Shown here piece after piece: positions 35,797 to 43,803 of a stretch of 46,081 nucleotides of DNA (the stretch's first letter is position 1; each line of letters starts with the position of its first letter). The notes under the pieces were generated by a model. It was given only the letters and a program-made list of their open reading frames with translations, had not been told where the DNA came from and did no database searches. Source of the stretch: a candidate division WOR-3 bacterium (lineage in GTDB: Bacteria > Hydrothermota > Tepidihabitantia > SM23-42 > JAOAFX01); the NCBI GenBank assembly GCA_039802205.1, contig JBDRWD010000015.1, positions 1 to 46,081 of the forward strand, in the 5' to 3' direction. The translations under genes and the position numbers were made by a program.

Positions 35797-36867
35797 TTAT
35801 TTTTTGCGGGTCGATTGATAATTAAGATCACCATAACGGTAATAAGCCGCGCAGGAACCTTCTGAAGAAACCATACATGCACCCACCGGATTTTGCGGTG
35901 TGCATCTTCTTCCGAAAAGCGGGCATTCAGGAGGGGTTTTAAGCCCCAACAGGATTTTACCACAGATACAGCCTTTGGGTTCAACGGATTTTATACTTTT
36001 GATTTCAAAATGTTTGGTAGCATCAAAGCGTAAGAATTCCTTTTTCAAACCCAACCCGGATTGGGGAATTCTGCCAATTCCTCGCCAGTTTGAATCGGTT
36101 GTTTCAAAAACACTATTTAATATTGCCCGGGCCGCCGGATTGCCTTCGGGTGTAACCACCCTTTTATATTCAATCTCAATCTTGGCTTCTTTGCTGATTA
36201 TCTGCTCCAGGAGATTCTTAATACCCAATAAAATATCAATAGGTTCAAAACCGGTGATACATCCAGGAAGATGGTATTGCGCGGCAAGAAATTCATAAGG
36301 TTTTGAACCGATGATCGTGGATACATGTCCGGGGAGGATAAAACCGTCAATCTTTATCTGAGGGGAACGGGCAATATAATCCAATGCTGGGGGTATCAAT
36401 TTAAAGGCAGAAAGCAAATAGAAGTTTTTTATCTTTTTTTGTTCTGCCTCCAAAATGGTGGCAGCAACCGCGGGTGAAGTCGTTTCAAAACCCACCCCTA
36501 TGAAAACCACCTTTTTGTCTGGATTTTGTAGGGCAATTTTCAGACTGTCACGTGGGGAATAGACAATACGAGGATGGTAGCTTTCAAGACTTTCCTGTGT
36601 CCCCGGCACACGCACGATATCACCAAAGGTGGTGATGATGATATCCCTTTGCTGGGCGAGTTCAATAGTCCAGTCTATTATTTCCTGAGGTGTCACACAA
36701 ACCGGACAACCAGGACCGGAGAGCAGTTTTACATTCGGGGGCAACAATTTCCTTATCCCTGCCCGTGCGATAGCCATGGTATGGGTACCACAAACCTCCA
36801 TGATTTTAATCGGCCTGGTAAGCTTCTTACTTAATTTAGCTATGCCCTTAGTCAGCGTATCCGACAT
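35797..36867 (-). CDS. hypD: Hydrogenase maturation protein HypD
   Basis: 356 residues. All hallmark sites: VCGTHT, SGPGCPVC, the FETTSPAVA block, PGHVSTIIG, and the C-terminal 4Fe-4S Cys set (CICG, CPLFGRRC, GACMVSSEG). With HypC it builds the Fe(CN)2CO unit of NiFe hydrogenases. No other hyp or hydrogenase gene is in the window, so it is isolated from its usual partners. Confidence 0.95.
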   Translation of the reverse strand: MSDTLTKGIAKLSKKLTRPIKIMEVCGTHTMAIARAGIRKLLPPNVKLLSGPGCPVCVTPQEIIDWTIELAQQRDIIITTFGDIVRVPGTQESLESYHPRIVYSPRDSLKIALQNPDKKVVFIGVGFETTSPAVAATILEAEQKKIKNFYLLSAFKLIPPALDYIARSPQIKIDGFILPGHVSTIIGSKPYEFLAAQYHLPGCITGFEPIDILLGIKNLLEQIISKEAKIEIEYKRVVTPEGNPAARAILNSVFETTDSNWRGIGRIPQSGLGLKKEFLRFDATKHFEIKSIKSVEPKGCICGKILLGLKTPPECPLFGRRCTPQNPVGACMVSSEGSCAAYYRYGDLNYQSTRKK

Positions 36868-36891
36868 GAATAAAGTGGGGTGGGATAGTGG

Positions 36892-38064
36892 TTATATTTT
36901 TTCCACTTTATGATAATACATAACCACGCGATTTCGCCCAGCACTTTTTGCTTCATACAACGCCTTGTCCGCGTTTTTTATCAAATCCGACGGTGTTAAC
37001 CCATCATCCGGGTAGGTGGCAATTCCTGCCGAAAAGGCAAGTCTTTTATCTGTTTGACCCTGGGCAAAGTCATACATCCGGAAGTTATTGAGAAGATTGG
37101 CAACCATCTTGGCAGCTTCTTCTTTGCGGGTTTCTGGGAGCAGCACGATGAATTCATCACCACCGTAGCGGGCGATGAGATCCGTATCCCGAAAGAATTT
37201 ACTGAAGATTTGTGCAATCCTGATCAATAACTGGTCACCGGCCTGATGTCCAAATGTGTCATTGAAATACTTAAAGTTGTCAAGGTCAATAATAGCTACC
37301 GAGAGATTGTGCTGGAATCTTTTAGCCCGGTTTAGCTCCTCAGTGAGTTTATCACGGAAAAAGCCGATGTTATACAATTTTGTCAACGGGTCAATGGAGG
37401 CAAGATCACGCATGATCGCAAAACTCAGTGTATTTTGGAGTGCGGTAGAGGCAATCCGGGTAACGACACCGAGGATGTTTTTTTCCCGTTCATCAAGATG
37501 TTGCTCACGATTTACCCCAATCACCCCGAAGAGCCGGTTTTGATAAACGAGTGGATAACATATGTCCGGGATATAATAAGGGTAGGGTTCTTTTATTCTT
37601 AAGACTTCAGATTCATTAACACTAAGTGGCATCCTTTTTTCAGCGGTGACACCGATGCGTCCTTCACCCACATCATAGGTAAGTTTGGGTATCCAGTTTT
37701 CATGGATACCGTGGTGTGCCACCAGGTTGAGTCTTTTTTCTTTTTCATCAAGGAAGAAAAGGGCAACCATGGAGGCATTGAGATAGTTGGTCAAGAAACC
37801 CACGGTCTCCCGGGCGATCTCAATTGGTTCTAATCGAGAAGTCAAACGGATGATGGAAGAAAAAAGGAGGTTATCCTGAGAGATGAGGGTGCGTAATTCG
37901 TTCCTCAAGCTGATATTCTCCTGTTTTTGCCGGTCAAGTTCGTCGGTAAGAATGGCAATCTGGGATATGATTTCACTCTTTTTCTGCATCCGTTGAATGA
38001 CCACGATCACGACGATTATAAGAATTACCGTGAAGAGCAAAATTCCGGTGATCATGTAGGGCAT
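36892..38064 (-). CDS. GAF-GGDEF diguanylate cyclase, membrane-anchored
   Basis: 390 residues. One N-terminal membrane helix (about residues 4-24), a short coiled coil (24-60), a GAF domain (about 70-210) and a GGDEF domain (about 220-385). The active site is YGGDEF, and RDTD five residues upstream is a product-inhibition I-site. Makes cyclic di-GMP. First gene of the minus-strand unit, 25 nt before hypD. A CAGGAGAG site precedes the ATG. Confidence 0.93.
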   Translation of the reverse strand: MPYMITGILLFTVILIIVVIVVIQRMQKKSEIISQIAILTDELDRQKQENISLRNELRTLISQDNLLFSSIIRLTSRLEPIEIARETVGFLTNYLNASMVALFFLDEKEKRLNLVAHHGIHENWIPKLTYDVGEGRIGVTAEKRMPLSVNESEVLRIKEPYPYYIPDICYPLVYQNRLFGVIGVNREQHLDEREKNILGVVTRIASTALQNTLSFAIMRDLASIDPLTKLYNIGFFRDKLTEELNRAKRFQHNLSVAIIDLDNFKYFNDTFGHQAGDQLLIRIAQIFSKFFRDTDLIARYGGDEFIVLLPETRKEEAAKMVANLLNNFRMYDFAQGQTDKRLAFSAGIATYPDDGLTPSDLIKNADKALYEAKSAGRNRVVMYYHKVEKI

Positions 38065-38081
38065 ATCAATCTCTCCTGATT

Positions 38082-38109
38082 ATTTTACATATTTTTCGGT
38101 AAAAATCAA
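38082..38109 (-). promoter_or_regulatory. Promoter of the GGDEF-hypD-radical-SAM-MFS unit
   Basis: Minus-strand TTGATT (38109-38104), 16-nt spacer, TAAAAT (38087-38082). Back-to-back with the promoter at 38128-38155, only 18 nt between the two -35 boxes, so the two units could share a regulator. Confidence 0.7.
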
Positions 38110-38127
38110 TATGAATTATTGTGTTGG

Positions 38128-38155
38128 TTGACTTAATTTTGAATTTAGATAAAAT
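38128..38155 (+). promoter_or_regulatory. Promoter of the SPASM radical-SAM and flavodoxin genes
   Basis: TTGACT (38128-38133), 16-nt spacer, TAAAAT (38150-38155). GTG at 38161 is 5 nt after the -10 box, matching the leaderless spacing seen elsewhere. Confidence 0.75.
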
Positions 38156-38160
38156 AAGTG

Positions 38161-39150
38161 GTGGGAAACTTTGGTTTTCAGTGGCATATCACCAACTATT
38201 GCAATCTCCGTTGTTATCATTGTTATCAAGATGATTTCTCACGGCAGGATGAACAGCCCCTGGCGCGACTAAAAAAGGTGCTTCTTAAGATCACCAATGT
38301 TTTGAAAGAAAAGAGAATAGTTATCAATTTCACAGGTGGTGAACCTTTGCTGTACCCGGACCTTTTTGAACTTTTCAACATGGCGGAGAGCATTGATAAC
38401 ATTTATGAATTCAATCTGATCACCAACGGTTTACTGTTAAATGAAGAGACGATTAACCGACTGAATCAATATAAAAAACTAAAAGAGATAAAGATTTCCC
38501 TTGAAGGGGGGGATGCCAATACCAATGATAAAATCCGGGGCCGGGGTGTCTTCAATCGGGTGCTTAGGAATGTGGATCTACTAAAGCCCAGAACTCAGAA
38601 AGAGATTGTGCTGATGTTTACGCTCGGAAGTTATAATTATGGACATTTGGGTGCAATGATAGATTTGGCAAGAAATTTGGGTGTGGATGGAGTCATCCTT
38701 GAACGTTTTGTACCCTGGGGTCGGGGTTCATTTCTGAAAGAGCACTATTTAAAAAAAGAAGAATGGTTCACGGTAATCGATGAGATCATCAAATTTGTTC
38801 ATCTTGATTACATCCCGCAGGAATTGTTACCTTATAAAGCTTTTCACATCGTCTTGAAAGATTCCTTGGAACTAAAAGGGGCGCTGTGCAATCTCGGAGA
38901 AGAATCCATGGCGGTGATGCCCAACGGTGATGTCTATCCCTGTCGGCGATTTCCCACCAGAATAGGTAATCTCCTGAATGAGGAGTTTGAGTCGATTTTT
39001 TTCCGTTTGAAAATTCTTAAGAATCATCTCATAGAAAACTTAAAAGGCCGATGTCGGAATTGTTCGTTGGAAAATTGCTTTGGCTGTCGGGCACTGAGTT
39101 ATGCAGTTTATAACGATTTTTATGCCCCGGACCCCCAATGTTTTTTATAA
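38161..39150 (+). CDS. Radical-SAM/SPASM protein
   Basis: 329 residues from GTG 38161; a GTG at 38158 is 2 nt from the -10 box and less likely. The radical-SAM motif CNLRCYHCYQ is near residue 14, followed by NFTGGEPLLYPD. The C-terminal SPASM-type Cys set (CNLG, YPCRRF, CRNCSLENCFGC, QCFL) suggests extra 4Fe-4S clusters. Families of this shape include PqqE, NirJ and RiPP maturases. No precursor peptide is evident. Flavodoxin directly downstream may supply electrons. Confidence 0.87.
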   Translation: MGNFGFQWHITNYCNLRCYHCYQDDFSRQDEQPLARLKKVLLKITNVLKEKRIVINFTGGEPLLYPDLFELFNMAESIDNIYEFNLITNGLLLNEETINRLNQYKKLKEIKISLEGGDANTNDKIRGRGVFNRVLRNVDLLKPRTQKEIVLMFTLGSYNYGHLGAMIDLARNLGVDGVILERFVPWGRGSFLKEHYLKKEEWFTVIDEIIKFVHLDYIPQELLPYKAFHIVLKDSLELKGALCNLGEESMAVMPNGDVYPCRRFPTRIGNLLNEEFESIFFRLKILKNHLIENLKGRCRNCSLENCFGCRALSYAVYNDFYAPDPQCFL

Positions 39151-39162
39151 AAAGGAGGTTGA

Positions 39163-39639
39163 ATGCACATCGGAATTGTCTATTACTCCCTGACCGGGAC
39201 GACTGAGGAATTTGCCGGTCGTATCGCGAATTCTTTGATCAAGGAAAGATATAATGTGGAAATGATAAAAATTGAGACCGATGTCCGGGTAACCGGTCCA
39301 GGTCAGACGTTTAAGGTCCTTAATCCACCGGATTGTACCAAGTTTGATTGGGTGTTATTTGGTGGTCCGGTGTGGGCTTTTCGGGCTTGTCCGGTGACTC
39401 TGGAGGCGATAAAAAATTCCCGGGGATTGGAAAATAAAAAGGTGCTTCTATTTGTAACCATGGGCTTCCCTTTTAAAATTTTAGGTGGCTCCCAGGCGAT
39501 AAACAAAATGACAAGAGCCGCCCAAGAACACGGTGCGACCGTACAGGCGGGTTTTATCATCACCCGATTATTCCACGATTTTAAAGCCGACATGGATAAG
39601 GCAGTCGAGGCGATCGTAAAAATGATCAAAGGTGCTTGA
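39163..39639 (+). CDS. Flavodoxin
   Basis: 158 residues, long-chain flavodoxin size. The FMN phosphate loop is YYSLTGTTEEFA (residues 7-18), and GGPVWAFRA near residue 65 binds the ring. AAAAGGAGG precedes the ATG, 12 nt after the radical-SAM gene. Likely electron donor to that enzyme, by proximity. Confidence 0.9.
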   Translation: MHIGIVYYSLTGTTEEFAGRIANSLIKERYNVEMIKIETDVRVTGPGQTFKVLNPPDCTKFDWVLFGGPVWAFRACPVTLEAIKNSRGLENKKVLLFVTMGFPFKILGGSQAINKMTRAAQEHGATVQAGFIITRLFHDFKADMDKAVEAIVKMIKGA

Positions 39640-39663
39640 TTTTATTTAAAATTCATTTATAAT
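39636..39663 (+). promoter_or_regulatory. Promoter of the ferredoxin gene, overlapping the flavodoxin stop
   Basis: TTGATT (39636-39641), 16-nt spacer, TATAAT (39658-39663). The -35 box contains the flavodoxin stop codon. The ATG is 9 nt after the -10 box with no Shine-Dalgarno sequence. Confidence 0.7.
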
Positions 39664-39672
39664 TGTCGCACC

Positions 39673-40122
39673 ATGGATAAGCATCCTTCTCTGGAACGGC
39701 GTCAGAAAAGACCCTATGTTGTAATTGAGTGTCCGGAACGAATTCCCTGTGATCCTTGTGTGGAAGCCTGTCCAGAGGGTGCAATCACCATCAAGGGAAG
39801 CCTTATTGAGTTGCCGGAAGTGGATTACGAAAAGTGCACGGGTTGTCTATTATGTATTCCCAGATGCCCGGGATTGGCAATATTTGTGATTGATGAAAGG
39901 CCTCCGGAATACTCTATCGTTTACCTCCCCTACGAATTCCTCCCTGTTCCAGAGAAGGGGATGAAGGCATTAGGTCTGGATCGTGAAGGCAGAGAACGCT
40001 GTCCAGTAGAAATATTGAGGGTTTTGCAATCCCCTAAATTCAATCGCTGTACGATTGTAGGGATAGCAGTTCCTAAAGGATTGGAGCACGATATTCGGTT
40101 TTTTAAATTAAGAGACAAATAG
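39673..40122 (+). CDS. 4Fe-4S ferredoxin-like protein
   Basis: 149 residues. Two cluster motifs: IPCDPCVEACPEGAI near residue 25 and CTGCLLCIPRCPGLAIF near residue 55. The remainder (residues 75-149) is a family-specific tail. The pattern resembles ferredoxin subunits of amine/amino-acid dehydrogenase or proline-pathway complexes (inference). The gene is nearly leaderless. Its 3' end overlaps the convergent threonine-aldolase gene by 15 nt. Confidence 0.85.
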   Translation: MDKHPSLERRQKRPYVVIECPERIPCDPCVEACPEGAITIKGSLIELPEVDYEKCTGCLLCIPRCPGLAIFVIDERPPEYSIVYLPYEFLPVPEKGMKALGLDREGRERCPVEILRVLQSPKFNRCTIVGIAVPKGLEHDIRFFKLRDK

Positions 40123-41145
40123 CTGTTTTAAGATCTCTACCGTCGTCTTTATATCATCTTCTGTGATACCGTAATGTGTCACCATCCGGAAACGTTTCGG
40201 GCCGGTGCTTAAAAATTTCACCCCTTTTTCAGCCATTTTTTGCAATAACTCTTCGGAGGAAATGCGGTCGGTAATGAGGTCAAAATATATAATATTGGTT
40301 TTCACTTTTTCCAGATCAATTTTCAAACCAGGAATCTGGCTTATGCCTTCGGCAAGCAGTCGGGCATTTTGATGGTCTTCTTTTAATCGGTCGATCATAT
40401 CTTCTAATGCCACAATGCCCGCGGCGGCAATAATACCTGCTTGGCGCATACCTCCACCCAACATTTTCCGATAACGCCTTGCTTCTTTAATAAATTCCTT
40501 TTTTCCGCAGATGAGCGAGCCTACCGGGGCGGAAAGTCCTTTGGATAGGCAGAAGCTGACCGAGTCGACATTTTTTGTGAGTTCTTTTACATCCACGCCC
40601 AAAGCCACAGCGGCGTTGAATATCCTTGCTCCATCAAGATGGACTTTAAGTTGATAGCGGTGGGCGATGGTACATACCGCATTTGTATATTCAACAGTTA
40701 AGGGCGCTCCATAACAACGATTGTGCGTGTTTTCAAGACAGATAAGACGGGTTTTTGGATAGTGGATATTATCTGCCCTTATGGCGGATTCAATCTTTTC
40801 TAAATCCATTGTGCCATCATCGCGATTGGGTACGGTCCGGGGATGGATTCCACCAAGTGCAGAGATCCCCCCCAATTCGTTTAAAAAAGTATGGGATAAG
40901 TCACCGAGAATTACTTCATCACCCCGATGACAATGGGTTAGAATAGAGACCAAATTAGCCTGGGTGCCGCTGGTAACGAGCAAGGCCGCTTCCTTGCCTA
41001 TTAATTCAGCAGCACGTTTTTCTAAGAGATTCACTGTCGGGTCTTCTTCAAATACATCATCCCCCAACTCGGCATGGAATATTGCCTCCCGCATCCTGGG
41101 CGTAGGCAATGTCACAGTATCGCTGCGAAGGTCAATAATTCTCAT
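40108..41145 (-). CDS. Threonine aldolase, low specificity
   Basis: 345 residues. PLP enzyme that cleaves threonine or allo-threonine to glycine and acetaldehyde. Seen: IDLRSDTVTLPTPRMREA at the start, HLDGARIFNAAVALG, and the PLP Lys in SFCLSKGLSAPVGS. ATG at 41145 is chosen because homologous sequence starts there; the longer frame runs into the purF-like 3' end. One base separates the genes. Confidence 0.93.
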   Translation of the reverse strand: MRIIDLRSDTVTLPTPRMREAIFHAELGDDVFEEDPTVNLLEKRAAELIGKEAALLVTSGTQANLVSILTHCHRGDEVILGDLSHTFLNELGGISALGGIHPRTVPNRDDGTMDLEKIESAIRADNIHYPKTRLICLENTHNRCYGAPLTVEYTNAVCTIAHRYQLKVHLDGARIFNAAVALGVDVKELTKNVDSVSFCLSKGLSAPVGSLICGKKEFIKEARRYRKMLGGGMRQAGIIAAAGIVALEDMIDRLKEDHQNARLLAEGISQIPGLKIDLEKVKTNIIYFDLITDRISSEELLQKMAEKGVKFLSTGPKRFRMVTHYGITEDDIKTTVEILKQLFVS

Positions 41146-41146
41146 T

Positions 41147-42553
41147 TCAGATTTTTTCTCTCCCGGTCCAGCAGTAAAGACAGAGTTTATCCTTGGGGAG
41201 TCCGGTAGCAGCAATCATGTCTTCCAGACGCTGATAACGGAGTGAGGTTATATTCAGGTCTTTCTCCATAAATTTTAACATCTTCTTGTACTTTCGGGAT
41301 TCCGGATCAAGATAGGGTGCGATGTCTTTGGGCTGGCTTCCCAGCATCTCATTGAGTATCCGGCGGGCGAAAAGTTCGTCGAGGGTTCGGGTGGAAAAGA
41401 GGAATTTACAGGGGAACATCAATGCCGGACAGGCAGGTCTTACATGGATTTCCTTTGCCCCTGCGTTCCAGAGTTTCACGAGCAAGAAATTTTTCAACTG
41501 GGTACCCCGGACAATAGAATCTTCGGTGATTGCAATTCTTTTATCTTTGATCAATGACTCAGCGGTAATCTGCTTCATCAGGGCAATGAGGTTGCGAACC
41601 TCCTGGTAAGGTGGGACATAACTCCGAGCCCAACCTGGTGTATATTTGAGCAGGGGAATTCGTACTGGCACACCTGATTCATAAGAATAGCCGTGCGCAT
41701 AGGCGGTGCCGGAATCAGCAATCCCGGCAACCATATCGACTTTCACATTATCCCGGCGGGCGATGAATCTTCCGGATTCTTCTCGGAATTCCTCAACATT
41801 TTTTCCTTCGTATTCGGAAGCGGGAAAACCAGTATAAACAAATAAAAAAGTACAAAGTCTCAGGTCTGAATTGGGTTTCTTTATCTGCTCAATTCGGGAT
41901 GGGGTTAGTAACAGAATTTCGCCGGGTCCTAAAAATTTTTCTGTCTTAAAACCCAAATTTTTAAATGCACAGGTTTCCGAGACTACGATTTTGTCATCAC
42001 CGCGGGTCGCAAGGACGAGGGGTGTTCGACCATACTTATCCCGCACCGCATAAATGCCTTCTTTGCCTAAAAGGAGTAAGGAGATCGAACCCTGTATCTG
42101 GGTGAACATATACTCAATACCATCGATCAGGTCTCTGCCTTTATTTATCAGTTCGGCAACGAGTTCGCACTGATTGACTTTCCCGTCATACATTTCCGAA
42201 AAGGTTGTTCCTTCGCCGATTAACCGAAGCGCTAATTCGTTTTGATTTTCTATGTAACCGGTACCGCAGATGGCGTATTCACCGAATTTCAACCGGATGA
42301 TTAGCGGCTGGGTATCACGGTCACTTATTACACCGATACCCGCATATCCCTTCATATTTATGAAGTCAATATCCTCATAAAAGCGCGATTTGAATTGGGC
42401 TTTGGCGATACTGTGGATCTTTTTGGTTATTTTTTTACCGTCAAACATCGCGATACCACCGTATTCGGTTCCTAAATGGGAATGGTAATCGGTTGCATAA
42501 AAAAGATTTTCCTTGCAATCCTTACGGGAGATCAGGCCGACGATACCACTCAT
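41147..42553 (-). CDS. purF: Amidophosphoribosyltransferase-like protein with Ser in place of the catalytic Cys
   Basis: 468 residues. Same two-domain layout as PurF: an N-terminal Ntn glutaminase domain and a C-terminal phosphoribosyltransferase domain with ITEDSIVRGTQ (PRPP loop) and IADSGTAYAHG. Cys in LCTFLFVY, MFPCKF and CLYCWTG sit where the 4Fe-4S ligands of the Bacillus type are. The start is MSGIVGL, whereas active enzymes have Cys immediately before GIVG. The codon is AGT, so glutamine hydrolysis should be lost or weak. It could use free ammonia or do another job. A leaderless ATG lies 5 nt after the -10 box. Confidence 0.85.
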   Translation of the reverse strand: MSGIVGLISRKDCKENLFYATDYHSHLGTEYGGIAMFDGKKITKKIHSIAKAQFKSRFYEDIDFINMKGYAGIGVISDRDTQPLIIRLKFGEYAICGTGYIENQNELALRLIGEGTTFSEMYDGKVNQCELVAELINKGRDLIDGIEYMFTQIQGSISLLLLGKEGIYAVRDKYGRTPLVLATRGDDKIVVSETCAFKNLGFKTEKFLGPGEILLLTPSRIEQIKKPNSDLRLCTFLFVYTGFPASEYEGKNVEEFREESGRFIARRDNVKVDMVAGIADSGTAYAHGYSYESGVPVRIPLLKYTPGWARSYVPPYQEVRNLIALMKQITAESLIKDKRIAITEDSIVRGTQLKNFLLVKLWNAGAKEIHVRPACPALMFPCKFLFSTRTLDELFARRILNEMLGSQPKDIAPYLDPESRKYKKMLKFMEKDLNITSLRYQRLEDMIAATGLPKDKLCLYCWTGREKI

Positions 42554-42558
42554 ATTTT

Positions 42559-42586
42559 ATTATATTCAAATCTTTAACTTTGACAA
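42559..42586 (-). promoter_or_regulatory. Promoter of the purF-like/threonine-aldolase unit
   Basis: Minus-strand TTGTCA (42586-42581), 16-nt spacer, TATAAT (42564-42559); the ATG is 5 nt on. It occupies most of the 39-nt gap after the nitrilase gene. Confidence 0.8.
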
Positions 42587-42592
42587 TATGGA

Positions 42593-43381
42593 TTAAAACC
42601 GAAAATAGAGGTCAGTGCGGCGTTGTTTAAAGATGTCATTATAAGGGGTTACTCTTTTGTCCAGTGCAAGATTCGGATCAATATCAATCACTTGAACACA
42701 TTCCTCATCGTTAACCCGGAGCAAGATTGTGCCATCCGGAGCCACGATCTCGCTCTTGCCAATGAATGACAATCTTTTTGTTTCCCGTTCTTCTGTGCCC
42801 GTACGATCCGCAAGGATGGTGTAGATGCGGTTTTCGAGTGAGCGAGTCACCAGGGCATCCGGACAATAAGGCAAAACCAGATTGGCAGGAAGAGCAACAA
42901 CCTGGGCACCTTTTAAAGCCACTGTGCGCATCGCCTCAGGGTAGATATAATCAAAGCAGATTAAGAGCCCAAATTTCACCCCCTGATATTCAAAGACTTG
43001 ATAGGGCAGATTGCCCGGGTCAAAGATGAAAGACTCTTCAAAAAATAAATGGGTTTTTCGGTAATGTCCAATGAGTCCATCCGGTCCCATGAGCACTGCT
43101 GAATTATAAAGGGCGTTTCCGTCCTTTTCGGCAAAACCATAGATCAATGCCCAATTTTTTTTCTGACAGAGTGCCCGGGCAAATTCATAAGTCGGGCCTT
43201 CGTCTACTTTTTCTGCTAAGGTTTGGAGTTCGGTCTTATTGAGAAACAGATAACCGGTGTTGAATAATTCAGGAAGAACCAAAAGGTCGGCATTTACATT
43301 TTTTACCAGTCCACTAACCTTATCGAAATTTTTTTCTTTGGCACCGAATACCGGAGAGAATTGAACAAAGCCAACTTTCAT
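42593..43381 (-). CDS. Nitrilase-superfamily amidohydrolase
   Basis: 262 residues. The Glu-Lys-Cys triad is visible: E in VLPELFNTG (near residue 38), K in HYRKTHLF (near 109) and C in LLICFDYIYPE (near 141). Hydrolyses a C-N bond of an amide; the substrate is unknown. It overlaps the small cheW by 4 nt, so a metabolic enzyme is coupled to chemotaxis-type genes. Confidence 0.9.
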   Translation of the reverse strand: MKVGFVQFSPVFGAKEKNFDKVSGLVKNVNADLLVLPELFNTGYLFLNKTELQTLAEKVDEGPTYEFARALCQKKNWALIYGFAEKDGNALYNSAVLMGPDGLIGHYRKTHLFFEESFIFDPGNLPYQVFEYQGVKFGLLICFDYIYPEAMRTVALKGAQVVALPANLVLPYCPDALVTRSLENRIYTILADRTGTEERETKRLSFIGKSEIVAPDGTILLRVNDEECVQVIDIDPNLALDKRVTPYNDIFKQRRTDLYFRF

Positions 43382-43803
43382 AAATATTTCCGAATGGTCC
43401 GAAGCCGGGTTCCCGAAAGGATGCGCGCAAAAGAAAGTACTTGGAACAGCTCACCATCTCTTTTAATGATTCCAAGGAGATAATCCCTTATCCCCACGAT
43501 TTCCGGATAGGGGAGCAATTGAGTCGCAGTCAATATTCCATAGATCTTTTCTGCCCAAAAACCTATGGTTAATCCGTCTACTTCAGTCACGATGACTTCA
43601 TAAGGACGGGCGATCTTTATCGCCAAAAATGTGGGCAGGTCAAATATAAATATTTTTTTATTCCGCAAAATACAAAAACCGGCGATATTTTTGGGGAATT
43701 TGCCATCCGCGATTATCGTTTTGGGGCGGATTATTTCTTTAATTTCATGAATCTCGGTGGCAAATTTAATTGCGCCAATCTGGTAGCCCAGATAGTAATT
43801 CAT
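43378..43803 (-). CDS. cheW: CheW-like coupling protein, small
   Basis: 141 residues. A CheW fold by pattern: [21 protein letters not shown] at the start, [13 protein letters not shown], and a C-terminal [16 protein letters not shown]. Divergent from canonical CheW. It overlaps mcp upstream and nitrilase downstream by 4 nt each. Confidence 0.8.
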   Translation of the reverse strand: MNYYLGYQIGAIKFATEIHEIKEIIRPKTIIADGKFPKNIAGFCILRNKKIFIFDLPTFLAIKIARPYEVIVTEVDGLTIGFWAEKIYGILTATQLLPYPEIVGIRDYLLGIIKRDGELFQVLSFARILSGTRLRTIRKYL

